A program made the position numbers and the translations under genes. DNA of 12,255 nt from Sphingobacteriales bacterium (GTDB lineage: Bacteria > Bacteroidota > Bacteroidia > Chitinophagales > Chitinophagaceae): contig JAHEFC010000083.1 of NCBI GenBank assembly GCA_024640385.1, forward strand, positions 1 through 12,255, read 5' to 3'. Below the pieces are notes generated by a model. It was not told where the DNA came from, did not search any database, and saw nothing but the letters and a program-made list of their open reading frames with translations. This document shows positions 1-6,607 of the stretch, piece after piece (position 1 is the stretch's first letter; each line of letters starts with the position of its first letter).

Positions 1-373
1 CAACCTGTTCGTTTTTCTGATTGTGAATGGTGATCAGGTAAACCCCTGTGCTCCTGCCGTTATGAATCTCTTTGGCTTCGGCAATAAGTACATCGCCAAT
101 ATGCATGGCCTTCATAAAACTGATGGTCACATCCAGGGCCACAGAAAGATTGTTTCGGTTATTGCAGGCAAAAGCAAAAGCAGAATCGGCAAAAGCAAAG
201 GGTACTCCTCCATGCACTATACCAAAACCATTCACCATTTCTTTCCGGATGGTCATGCTGATCCGGCTGTATCCTTCTGTGATCTCCAGTACTTCAATGC
301 CCAGCCACTGGCTGAATGCATCGTGGTCCATCATATGGTCCACTACTTCTCTTGCAACAGTATCTTTATTCAT
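1..373 (-). CDS. paaI: PaaI hotdog-fold acyl-CoA thioesterase, C-terminus cut by window edge
   Basis: This gene encodes the PaaI thioesterase, which in known paa pathways hydrolyses ring-hydroxylated phenylacetyl-CoA and related dead-end thioesters to release trapped CoA. I translated it by hand from the ATG at 373-371: 124 residues are present and the frame runs off the left edge, so about 10-20 C-terminal residues are missing. The family signature is clear: the hotdog motif GIVHGGVPFAFADSAFAFAC (residues 51-70) holds the HGG turn at 54-56 and the expected catalytic Asp63. The start overlaps the paaG stop as ATGA, so translation is probably coupled. Identity is strong from the motif and the operon context. 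The exact substrate is inferred from the family. Confidence 0.93.
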   Translation of the reverse strand, partial: MNKDTVAREVVDHMMDHDAFSQWLGIEVLEITEGYSRISMTIRKEMVNGFGIVHGGVPFAFADSAFAFACNNRNNLSVALDVTISFMKAMHIGDVLIAEAKEIHNGRSTGVYLITIHNQKNEQV

Positions 374-1146
374 TCTCCTTTGAATTCAGGGGTTCTCTTA
401 TTGATGAATGCATCGATCCCTTCACGATAGTCGTAACTGAGGGCTGCTTCCTGTTGTAGTTTATCTTCCAACTCCAGTTGGGCGCTATAATCATTTGTAA
501 AAGAATAATTCAGTGCGTGTTTGGTCAGCGCGAACGCTTTGGTGGGCATGCCGGCCAATGTTTCCAGCAATTGCTTCACATTGTGGTCAAAAACATCATC
601 ATCAAATATTTTGTAGATCATTCCCAGTTTTTCTGCTTCTTCTGCAGATACTTTGTCCCCCGTCATCATCAGTGCCGATGCTTTCTGCCAGCCGATCAGC
701 CTGGGCAGGAAAAAAGTTCCCCCGCTGTCTGGTATCAGCCCGATCTTGGAGAAGGCCTGTATGAAAGATGCCGATCTCTTCGCTACAACAATATCGCAGC
801 ATAGGGCGAGATTGGCACCAGCGCCTGCAGCCACACCGTTCACTCCGGCCACTACCGGCTTGGCAATGGTCCTGATCTTCCTGATGATCGGGTTGCAGTG
901 CTCACTCAGTATCTGTGCAATAGTGGGCGAGTTGGGTGCAGTCAGTTCTGCAATATCCTGGCCGGCACAAAATCCTTTGCCGCTTCCGGATAGGAATACC
1001 ACCCTCACCTCATGATCGGTGGCACAAACATCCAGGCAGTGCTGTAATTCAAGCGCCATGGTCCGGTTGAATGCATTCAACCTGTCCGGCCGGTTCATGA
1101 TGATACTCGCTATACCTTCTTCAATGTGAAATTTGATGTGTTCCAT
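370..1146 (-). CDS. paaG: PaaG, 1,2-epoxyphenylacetyl-CoA isomerase (crotonase fold)
   Basis: PaaG converts ring-1,2-epoxyphenylacetyl-CoA to the seven-membered oxepin-CoA, the step after the PaaABCE epoxidase. The 258-residue protein is a full-length crotonase: NRPDRLNAFN (residues 18-27), the oxyanion-hole segment GFCAGQD (58-64), NGVAAGAGANLAL (103-115), and AFSKIGLIPDSGGT (131-144) with Asp140 at the acid/base position of E. coli PaaG. The tail DYREGIDAFINKRTPEF is typical of PaaG, and these features fit PaaG better than the related hydratase PaaF. The frame is open back to 1230, but I chose the ATG at 1146 because homologous sequence begins there and it lies one base after the paaD stop. 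It overlaps paaI by ATGA. A generic enoyl-CoA hydratase role is the main alternative. Confidence 0.9.
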   Translation of the reverse strand: MEHIKFHIEEGIASIIMNRPDRLNAFNRTMALELQHCLDVCATDHEVRVVFLSGSGKGFCAGQDIAELTAPNSPTIAQILSEHCNPIIRKIRTIAKPVVAGVNGVAAGAGANLALCCDIVVAKRSASFIQAFSKIGLIPDSGGTFFLPRLIGWQKASALMMTGDKVSAEEAEKLGMIYKIFDDDVFDHNVKQLLETLAGMPTKAFALTKHALNYSFTNDYSAQLELEDKLQQEAALSYDYREGIDAFINKRTPEFKGE

Positions 1147-1147
1147 A

Positions 1148-1633
1148 TTAATGGCATTTGAAATAGTCAAACGGTTCTTTGCAGTCAAGGCACTGGTACT
1201 GGGCTTTGCAGGCAGTTGATCCGAATTCACTTACCCTTCTTGTATGGTGCGAATTACAGCGCGGACACTGTATGGCTTCTTCAGCAAATAGTTCCTGTTT
1301 GCATACCTGTTGTTTGGGCAGTGGCGGCGCAATACCGTATTCTTTCAGTTTCAGTTTTCCCTCTTCACTCATCCAGTCCGTTGTCCAGGCCGGTGAAAGC
1401 ACCGTGGTTATTTTCGGTTGTTGATATCCGTTAGCCAGAAGTTCCATCCTGATATTGGTGGCTATCATGTCCATAGCGGGGCAGCCGGTATAGGTTGGTG
1501 TGATCAATACTTCCAGTGATCCATCGGCATGGCTGACCACATCCCTTATGATCCCCAGGTCCACTACAGACAGTACCGGAACTTCGGGATCGGCAACATG
1601 GGAAAGTATATCAAGGATCTTCTTATCCATCAT
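1148..1633 (-). CDS. paaD: PaaD (MIP18/DUF59 domain plus zinc ribbon), paa epoxidase accessory protein
   Basis: PaaD is required for phenylacetyl-CoA epoxidase function and belongs to the MIP18/DUF59 family, whose members help mature Fe-S or iron centres. It is not a catalytic subunit. The 161-residue protein has the DUF59 domain at about residues 4-90, with DPEVPVLSVVDLGII (15-29) and the conserved Cys51 in YTGCPAM. A C-terminal zinc ribbon follows, with CPRC at 123-126 and CLDC at 148-151, and the near-invariant PaaD segments SEFGSTACKA and EPFDYFKCH. The ATG directly follows the paaC stop codon with no intervening base, and the gene ends one base before paaG. A second in-frame ATG is the next codon. 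The role as a maturation factor is family knowledge. Confidence 0.93.
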   Translation of the reverse strand: MMDKKILDILSHVADPEVPVLSVVDLGIIRDVVSHADGSLEVLITPTYTGCPAMDMIATNIRMELLANGYQQPKITTVLSPAWTTDWMSEEGKLKLKEYGIAPPLPKQQVCKQELFAEEAIQCPRCNSHHTRRVSEFGSTACKAQYQCLDCKEPFDYFKCH

Positions 1634-2386
1634 CTACCATTTGCTTGCCGGGTAGGTTCTCTGCAGATATTGCATCTCCGCAAGTATATACCCGAGATAT
1701 TCAGTATGCATTCCCTGCTTGCCGCCGGTTTGTGCGAAACCTGCAGTTGGAACAGGAAGTTTGGCTTCTTCAAATACAAGGGCCACACGGTTTAGCCAGT
1801 CGTTTTTCAATGCCGTGATATCAGGTGCCAATCCGGACTCCAATGCTTTTGCTTCATAACCTGCCGGTATGAAAAGTTCCCCTGTGTAGGTCCAAAGTTC
1901 ATCGATTGCATTGATCATGCGGGCATGACTTTCATCAGTGCCGTCTCCCAGCCTGATCACCCATTCCGAACTCCACTTCAGGTGATAGGTAACTTCTTTT
2001 AATGCTTTCTCGCAAATAGCTGCGATCTGCCTGTCGAAGCTGTTTTCTAACCTGCTATAGAGGAGCTGCTGGTAATTGCTCATGAAGAATTGCCTCAGGA
2101 TGGTTTTACCCCAGTCTCCGTTCTGCTGTTCCACCAGCAGGCAATTCCTGAATTCGCGGACATCGCGGAGGTAGGCAAGACTGTCTTCCGTTGTATCACC
2201 TCCTTTGATCTCTGCAGCATACTGGAAGAAATTCCTTGCCTGGCCAATCAGGTCGAGCGAAATATTGGTGATCGCTATATCCTGTTCCAGTACGGGCCCG
2301 TGGCCACACCACTCCGAGTTGCGGTGCCCCAGGATCAGTGCATCGTCTGCCAGGTGAACTACGTATTCAAATAAGTATTCGTTCAT
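1634..2386 (-). CDS. paaC: PaaC, structural subunit of phenylacetyl-CoA 1,2-epoxidase
   Basis: PaaC is the ferritin-like subunit of the phenylacetyl-CoA epoxidase that pairs with catalytic PaaA but does not itself carry a working di-iron site. The 250-residue product is close to the E. coli length of 248. Family blocks visible include LGHRNSEWCGHGPVLEQDIA (residues 19-38), ISLDLIGQAR (42-51), YLRDVREFRNCLLVEQ (72-87), HLKWSSEWVIRLGDGT (135-150) and the C-terminal TEYLGYILAEMQYLQR. The start at 2386 is one base downstream of the paaB stop and the stop abuts the paaD ATG, so these three genes are packed with no usable spacer. The absence of independent promoter space implies one transcript with paaAB. 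Confidence 0.94.
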   Translation of the reverse strand: MNEYLFEYVVHLADDALILGHRNSEWCGHGPVLEQDIAITNISLDLIGQARNFFQYAAEIKGGDTTEDSLAYLRDVREFRNCLLVEQQNGDWGKTILRQFFMSNYQQLLYSRLENSFDRQIAAICEKALKEVTYHLKWSSEWVIRLGDGTDESHARMINAIDELWTYTGELFIPAGYEAKALESGLAPDITALKNDWLNRVALVFEEAKLPVPTAGFAQTGGKQGMHTEYLGYILAEMQYLQRTYPASKW

Positions 2387-2387
2387 G

Positions 2388-2753
2388 TTACATATGGCTT
2401 AATTCGTCAGGCAGCTGATAGAACGTGGGGTGCCTGTATACTTTATCGTTTGCCGGTTCATAAAAGCTATCCGCATCGTCCGGATTGGAAGCATGTATGT
2501 ATTGGCTCTCCACTACCCAGATGCTTACGCCTTCCATACGTCTTGTATATACGTCACGGGCATTTTCAATGGCCATTTCAGCATCGGCGGCATGGAGGCT
2601 TCCCACATGTTTATGGTCGAGACCCTGCTTGCTCCTGATGAATACTTCCCAAAGTGGCCAGTCTTTGCTGCTTTTTACTTCAGTGTTTGCTGACCCGCTT
2701 CCTGTACCTGCATCTTCAGGAATGTCTCCGTAATAGAATTTTCTGATCATCAT
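2388..2753 (-). CDS. paaB: PaaB, small bridging subunit of phenylacetyl-CoA 1,2-epoxidase, with N-terminal extension
   Basis: PaaB is the small non-catalytic subunit that bridges PaaAC heterodimers in the epoxidase. The core from about residue 32 is unmistakable: [20 protein letters not shown], then [31 protein letters not shown] and the terminal [18 protein letters not shown]. The whole protein is 121 residues against 95 in E. coli. The difference is an N-terminal stretch of about 30 residues that is Gly/Ser/Asp-rich and probably disordered. The only methionines before the core are residues 1 and 2, so the extension is real unless a non-ATG start is used. The first ATG overlaps the paaA stop as ATGA. 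Function is confident; the role of the extension is unknown. Confidence 0.95.
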   Translation of the reverse strand: MMIRKFYYGDIPEDAGTGSGSANTEVKSSKDWPLWEVFIRSKQGLDHKHVGSLHAADAEMAIENARDVYTRRMEGVSIWVVESQYIHASNPDDADSFYEPANDKVYRHPTFYQLPDELSHM

Positions 2754-3685
2754 GCTGCCTGGTTTTTAGTACGTTCGGCTTTTTTCTGCGCATAGGCGAT
2801 AGCGGCTTCCCTAACCCATCGTCCTTCTTCATGCGCTTTATTGCGGGCTTCAAGTCTTTGTTTGTTACAGGGACCATTTCCTTTCACCACATTCCAGAAC
2901 TCTTCCCAGTTGATCTCCCCGAAATCGTAATGGCCCCGGGATTCATTCCATTTCAGATCCGGGTCCGGAAGAGTCATTCCCAATATTTTTACTTGCTCAG
3001 CGATCATATCTACAAACTCCTGGCGCAACTGGTCGTTTGATTTTCTTTTGATCTTCCATTTGGTGCTTTGGTCTGAGTGGGTGCTTTCGCTGTCTTTAGG
3101 GCCAAACATCATCAATGAAGGCCACCACCACCTGTTGATCGAATCCTGGCACATGGCTTTCTGCGCTTCGGTTCCCTGGCTTAGGGTGAGCAGGATCTCA
3201 AAGCCCTGGCGCTGGTGGAAACTTTCTTCTTTACAGATGCGCACCATAGCACGTGCGTAGGGGCCGTATGATGTGCGGCAGAGCATCACCTGGTTCATGA
3301 TGGCAGCGCCGTCTACCAGCCACCCGATGGCGCCGATGTCGGACCATGAGAGCGTAGGGTAGTTGAATATGGATGAATATTTTGCTTTACCGGTCAGCAG
3401 ATCATGGATCATCTGGTCACGGGAGAAGCCCAGCGTTTCCGCTGCTGAATAGAGGTAGAGGCCATGTCCGGCTTCGTCCTGCACTTTGGCCAGCAATACG
3501 GCTTTTCTTTTTAATGAAGGGGCGCGCGTGATCCAATTGCCTTCGGGCAGCATGCCTACCACTTCGCTATGGGCATGTTGACTGATCTGCCTGAGCAGGG
3601 TTTTACGATATGCTTCCGGCATCCAGTCTTTCGGCTCGATCTTGATCTCGTTGTCGATCTTGGATTGGAATTGTTGTTCTAGCAT
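2750..3685 (-). CDS. paaA: PaaA, catalytic di-iron subunit of phenylacetyl-CoA 1,2-epoxidase
   Basis: PaaA is the oxygenase subunit that inserts one oxygen atom across C1-C2 of phenylacetyl-CoA at a carboxylate-bridged di-iron centre, using electrons from PaaE. The product has 311 residues (E. coli 309). Expected iron ligands are present in two EX(n)EXXH-type helical pairs: Glu41, then Glu71 and His74 in KVQDEAGH (67-74); and Asp125 or a neighbour, then Glu154 and His157 in [11 protein letters not shown] (151-161). The assignment of individual ligands is by family pattern. The C-terminal lid region contains [14 protein letters not shown]. It is preceded by a 63-bp gap after paaE, the only real gap in the operon, and overlaps paaB by ATGA. 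Confidence 0.96.
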   Translation of the reverse strand: MLEQQFQSKIDNEIKIEPKDWMPEAYRKTLLRQISQHAHSEVVGMLPEGNWITRAPSLKRKAVLLAKVQDEAGHGLYLYSAAETLGFSRDQMIHDLLTGKAKYSSIFNYPTLSWSDIGAIGWLVDGAAIMNQVMLCRTSYGPYARAMVRICKEESFHQRQGFEILLTLSQGTEAQKAMCQDSINRWWWPSLMMFGPKDSESTHSDQSTKWKIKRKSNDQLRQEFVDMIAEQVKILGMTLPDPDLKWNESRGHYDFGEINWEEFWNVVKGNGPCNKQRLEARNKAHEEGRWVREAAIAYAQKKAERTKNQAA

Positions 3686-3687
3686 AA

Positions 3688-3715
3688 GTCAAAATTCAAA
3701 ATTCAAAAGTCAAAA
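3688..3715. repeat. Four-copy AT-rich heptamer tandem repeat in the paaE-paaA gap
   Basis: Four contiguous 7-bp units read gtcaaaa, ttcaaaa, ttcaaaa, gtcaaaa on the plus strand. They sit three bases before the paaA start codon, so they form most of the region where a paaA ribosome would load. The array is perfect in period. I see no convincing promoter in it. Confidence 0.75.
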
Positions 3716-3725
3716 AATATTTTAC

Positions 3726-3760
3726 TGCAACCTGCAACCTGCCACCTGTTACCTGCTATC
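3726..3760. repeat. Five-copy heptamer tandem repeat (TGCAACC type) across the paaE stop codon
   Basis: Five 7-bp units follow one another on the plus strand: tgcaacc twice, then tgccacc, tgttacc and tgctatc. The array starts ten bases after the AT-rich heptamer array and runs through the paaE stop codon (3751-3749), so the last units encode the C-terminal residues of PaaE. It is decaying in copy fidelity toward the gene. Confidence 0.75.
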
Positions 3761-4831
3761 GTAGTCTACAAACACACTGGCCGTTAACGGATGACTCTGG
3801 CAGGTCAGAATAAATCCCGCTGCCACTTCATCTTTCTCCAATGCATAGTTCACATCCATTTCCACTTTTCCTTCCAGCAGTTTCGCCTTGCATGTAGCGC
3901 ACATTCCTCCTTTACATGCATAAGGCAGATCCGCGCCATGCCTTAAAGCGGCGTTCAGAATGGTATCTCCCTGTATGGGCAACTCAAAACTTGTTATGAT
4001 CCCGTCGATCTTCACCTGTATCCTGGACAATTCCTGTGTGGCCCCTGCCTGTGGTATGTTATTTTGGTTCTGTTGCGCGGCCTGGGTTGGCGTGGTAAAC
4101 AGTTCGAAATGAATATGCTCTTCAGGAAAATTATTTGCTTTCAGATAGTCGCGCACGCCGAATATCATCTCTTCAGGGCCGCAGAGAAATACCTCGTCGA
4201 AGTCTTTCATATGGATCAGATGCTGAAAAAGCGCTGAACATTTATTTCCATCGATCCGGCCAAACAGGATGCTGCTTTCGGGTTCTTCACGGCTCAGTAT
4301 ATGCACCAGCTGCAGGCGGTTCATGTACCTGTTCTTCAGGTTTTCCAGTTCTTCCCTGAATATGATCGACCTCCTGTTCCGGTTGCCGTATACCAGTGTG
4401 AAGCTGCTCCCGGGCTCTGTTTTCAATGTGGTTTTGATGATGGATATAACCGGCGTGATGCCGCTTCCTGCGGCAAATGCCAGGTAGTTTTTATGCGCTG
4501 TAGGATCGAGGCGGGTATTGAATTTACCCGTTGGCGGCATCACTTCCAGGGTATCGCCTTTCTTCAGACCTGCGTTGGCCCAGGTAGAAAAACGGCCCAG
4601 GGGCATGGCCTTGATGGCTACCCGCAGTTCCCGGTCAATGGGAGAGGTGCAGATAGAATAGTTGCGCCGCAGTTCTTCTCCCTCCAGCACTTTTTTTATG
4701 GTGATATTCTGCCCCTGTTCAAATTTGAATGCCGATTCAAGGGATGGCGGGATGTCAAATGCCACAGAAACACAATCGTCGGTTTCTTTTCGGATATCCT
4801 TTACTGTTAGTGTATGAAAGTGTAACGACAT
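3749..4831 (-). CDS. paaE: PaaE, NAD(P)H-dependent reductase of phenylacetyl-CoA epoxidase (FAD plus 2Fe-2S)
   Basis: PaaE passes electrons from NAD(P)H to the PaaA di-iron site. The 360-residue protein has the domain order of its class: a ferredoxin-reductase FAD domain with RRNYSICTSP at 55-64, a nucleotide-binding domain with AAGSGITPVISI at 120-131 and CGPEEMI near 217-223, then a linker rich in Gln/Asn (about 246-266), and a plant-type 2Fe-2S ferredoxin domain. The cluster cysteines are Cys306, Cys311, Cys314 and Cys344. E. coli PaaE has 356 residues. The ATG at 4831 is four bases after the regulator's stop codon. In this operon paaE precedes paaA, whereas in E. coli it follows paaD. Its last codons overlap a heptamer repeat array. 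Confidence 0.95.
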   Translation of the reverse strand: MSLHFHTLTVKDIRKETDDCVSVAFDIPPSLESAFKFEQGQNITIKKVLEGEELRRNYSICTSPIDRELRVAIKAMPLGRFSTWANAGLKKGDTLEVMPPTGKFNTRLDPTAHKNYLAFAAGSGITPVISIIKTTLKTEPGSSFTLVYGNRNRRSIIFREELENLKNRYMNRLQLVHILSREEPESSILFGRIDGNKCSALFQHLIHMKDFDEVFLCGPEEMIFGVRDYLKANNFPEEHIHFELFTTPTQAAQQNQNNIPQAGATQELSRIQVKIDGIITSFELPIQGDTILNAALRHGADLPYACKGGMCATCKAKLLEGKVEMDVNYALEKDEVAAGFILTCQSHPLTASVFVDYDSR

Positions 4832-4835
4832 ATCG

Positions 4836-5429
4836 CTATTTTTTCAGTCCCTCCACGAGGTGTAAGATCATGGATTCTTCAAGTTCTGATGCGCTGATGT
4901 TCTTCTTGGTGCGGTGCCAGAATTCTATTCCTCTCACAGCACTCAGCAAAGTCAATACCACCGCGTAGGGCTGCACTTTTTTGATCTGGCCTTTTCTGAT
5001 ACCGTCTTCAATGATCTGCTCCAGCCTTCTTACATAGATCCTTCTTTCGTTGAGGAAGGTGGCGTTATAAGGTTCGTCCAGGTATTTGCTTTCGTTGTTG
5101 GTCACCATCACTTCGTCCAGCCTGGTCACCCACATGTCAATATGGAACCTCACGATAGCTTCAAGTTTTTCAATACTGCTGAGTGTTTCACTGTTCTCCA
5201 TCTGCTGCAGCTGGGTATTGAAGTCGTTGGCCACCCGGAAACAGATCTCCTGTAACAACTCTGATTTTGAGCGGATATGGTTGTAGAGGCTTGCAGCTTC
5301 TACACCCACGTCGCCGGCTAGATCCCGCATGCCGGTAGAAGGAAATCCTTTTTCCCTGAAAAGCCTTGCTGCCGCGAGGCTGATCATCTCCCTCCTGGAC
5401 CCGTTTTTACGACCGCCGAGCTTTGCCAT
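4836..5429 (-). CDS. TetR-family transcriptional regulator, probable autoregulated repressor of the paa operon
   Basis: This is a 197-residue TetR-family protein. The N-terminal helix-turn-helix domain spans about residues 12-60, with AARLFREKGFPSTGMRDLAG and the recognition helix region VEAASLYNHIRSKSELL. The rest is the helical ligand and dimer domain, ending in HLVEGLKK. The frame is open to 5468, but that upstream part covers the promoter box and half of the operator palindrome, so I start at the ATG at 5429 (MAKLGGRKNG). It is the first gene of the operon, four bases before paaE, so it should be co-transcribed and control its own level. TetR-type PaaR repressors that respond to phenylacetyl-CoA are known in other phyla. 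That role here is inferred from position, not from ligand-binding residues. Confidence 0.88.
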   Translation of the reverse strand: MAKLGGRKNGSRREMISLAAARLFREKGFPSTGMRDLAGDVGVEAASLYNHIRSKSELLQEICFRVANDFNTQLQQMENSETLSSIEKLEAIVRFHIDMWVTRLDEVMVTNNESKYLDEPYNATFLNERRIYVRRLEQIIEDGIRKGQIKKVQPYAVVLTLLSAVRGIEFWHRTKKNISASELEESMILHLVEGLKK

Positions 5430-5449
5430 TGTTAGGTAGTTTGAGGGTA

Positions 5450-5457
5450 CAAAAGTA
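5450..5457 (-). promoter_or_regulatory. Bacteroidota-type -7 promoter box for the tetR-paa operon
   Basis: On the minus strand this reads TACTTTTG, an exact match to the Bacteroidota -7 consensus TAnnTTTG. It lies 21 bases upstream of the regulator's ATG, giving a short untranslated leader. I do not see a matching TTTG -33 box at the usual distance. The candidate operator begins ten bases further upstream, where a -33 contact would be. Confidence 0.6.
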
Positions 5458-5466
5458 AAATAAAGC

Positions 5467-5482
5467 ACTAACAGTTGTTAGT
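5467..5482. promoter_or_regulatory. 16-bp palindrome, candidate TetR/PaaR operator
   Basis: The sequence ACTAACAGTTGTTAGT is a perfect inverted repeat with 7-bp arms and a 2-bp centre. It sits upstream of the paa -7 box at roughly -22 to -38, where bound protein would block polymerase, and upstream of the kinase gene on the other side. The pattern C-T-AAC-N4-GTT-A-G resembles, from memory, the operator reported for the Thermus PaaR repressor (CNAACGNNCGTTNG). Binding is inferred. Confidence 0.72.
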
Positions 5483-5514
5483 TTTGTTTAATAAAATTAC
5501 ATTCTTCATTCTGT

Positions 5515-5522
5515 TATCTTTG
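5515..5522 (+). promoter_or_regulatory. Bacteroidota-type -7 promoter box for the PfkB kinase gene
   Basis: The sequence TATCTTTG matches TAnnTTTG exactly and lies 21 bases upstream of the ATG at 5544, the same spacing as the box on the opposite strand for the regulator gene. No clear TTTG is found at the expected -33 position. Confidence 0.6.
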
Positions 5523-5543
5523 CGGCACCAAAACGTTTTGAAA

Positions 5544-6467
5544 ATGTCATTAGTAGTAGTTGGTTCCATGGCCTTCGATGCAATTGAAACCCCATTCGGG
5601 AAAAGCGATAAGATCGTTGGCGGTGCGGCCACATATATCGCCTGGAGTGCCTCCAATTTCAAGAAACCGGTCAAGCAGATATCAGTAGTTGGCGGAGATT
5701 TTCCCCGCGAGGAGCTGGATGCGCTGACCGACCGCGGTGTAGTGCTTGACGGGGTGCAGATCAAGAAAAACGAAAAATCATTCTTCTGGTCGGGCAAATA
5801 CCATATGGACATGAATACCAGGGATACCCTGGATACCCAACTCAATGTACTGGCCGATTTCGATCCGGTGGTGCCTGAAGGTTACCAGGATTGTGAATTC
5901 CTCATGCTGGGAAACCTTGTGCCTGCTGTGCAATTGAGTGTGATCAGACAGATGAAGACCAGGCCCAGGCTGATCGCCATGGACACGATGAACTTCTGGA
6001 TGGAAACAGCAACGGAAGACCTGGAGAAGGTTATCCGTGAAGTGGATGTGTTGCTGGTGAACGATAGCGAGGCCCGTGAGCTGAGCGGGCAGTATTCGCT
6101 GGTACGCGCAGCTAAGGAGATCCTGAAGATGGGACCTAAATTCCTTATAATCAAGAAAGGTGAGCACGGCGCATTACTGTTCCATGAAGACCAGGTATTC
6201 TTTGCACCGGCGCTTCCACTCGAGGAAGTGTTCGATCCAACCGGGGCGGGTGATACGTTTGCCGGAGGATTCATTGGACACATCGCCAGAACGGGTGATA
6301 TCTCTTATAATAATATGAAGTCGGGCATTATTGTAGGTTCGGCCATGGCTTCATTCTGTGTGGAGAAATTCGGTACCCAGCGGTTGCGGGAGATCAACAG
6401 GGTTGATATTGATGAAAGGGTGCAGGAATTTGTGCAGCTGGTGAACTTTGATATTACGCTGATCTGA
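5544..6467 (+). CDS. PfkB/ribokinase-family sugar or nucleoside kinase
   Basis: This 307-residue protein is a PfkB-family kinase, which phosphorylates a sugar or nucleoside hydroxyl with ATP in the cytoplasm. The N-terminus MSLVVVGSMAFDAIE and the GGAATY segment (26-31) form the substrate-side motif. The family signature FDPTGAGDTFAGGF (230-243) holds the anion hole GAGD with catalytic Asp237. LIIKKGEHGALLF (201-213) and VNDSEAREL (172-180) are also typical. The frame is open to 5475, but that extension crosses the promoter box and the operator, so the ATG at 5544 is preferred. The substrate cannot be read from the sequence: ribokinase, adenosine kinase or another PfkB specificity are all possible. 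It diverges from the paa operon and has no obvious metabolic tie to it. Confidence 0.9.
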   Translation: MSLVVVGSMAFDAIETPFGKSDKIVGGAATYIAWSASNFKKPVKQISVVGGDFPREELDALTDRGVVLDGVQIKKNEKSFFWSGKYHMDMNTRDTLDTQLNVLADFDPVVPEGYQDCEFLMLGNLVPAVQLSVIRQMKTRPRLIAMDTMNFWMETATEDLEKVIREVDVLLVNDSEARELSGQYSLVRAAKEILKMGPKFLIIKKGEHGALLFHEDQVFFAPALPLEEVFDPTGAGDTFAGGFIGHIARTGDISYNNMKSGIIVGSAMASFCVEKFGTQRLREINRVDIDERVQEFVQLVNFDITLI

Positions 6468-6479
6468 TACTGATCATAT

Positions 6480-6520
6480 AAAGAAGAAGCCGATTCAAAT
6501 TTTGAATCGGCTTCTTCTTT
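6480..6520. terminator. Intrinsic terminator after the kinase gene, probably bidirectional
   Basis: Two perfectly complementary 20-base arms (6480-6499 and 6501-6520) are separated by one base, so the RNA would form a long stem with a small AAATTT-type loop. It starts 13 bases after the kinase stop codon and ends in CTTCTTCTTTT. Read on the minus strand it also ends in a T-rich run, so it could stop transcripts of the leftward hydrolase gene, which ends 87 bases away. Confidence 0.88.
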
Positions 6521-6607
6521 TGGCCTTCGGCCGTGTGCTGGCCGGTTAGTGAGTTAACCGGGAAATGCATTGGATAAGCAGGGAAGAGCAGGCGTTGCTC
6601 CTGGTTT

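Noticed and set aside
1147..1230. Upstream extension of paaG by 28 residues
   Set aside because: The extension overlaps the paaD coding end, is unlike PaaG proteins, and an ATG at 1146 fits both the family start and the one-base gap after paaD.
3700..3730. Internal promoter before paaA (TATTTTTTG on the minus strand)
   Set aside because: The spacing between TA and TTTG is one base too long for TAnnTTTG, and the AT-rich heptamer array makes chance matches likely.
4301..4810. 169-residue plus-strand frame opposite paaE
   Set aside because: It is antisense to a clearly conserved gene, has no recognisable domain and mirrors paaE codon structure.
5475..5543. Upstream start of the PfkB kinase
   Set aside because: It would place the promoter box inside the gene and begin within the operator palindrome, while family homology begins at the ATG at 5544.
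6542..6561. Second terminator in the convergent gap (7-bp stem CCGGTTA/TAACCGG)
   Set aside because: The stem is short, the loop is six bases and no T run follows on either strand. The 20-bp stem at 6480-6520 is the better terminator.
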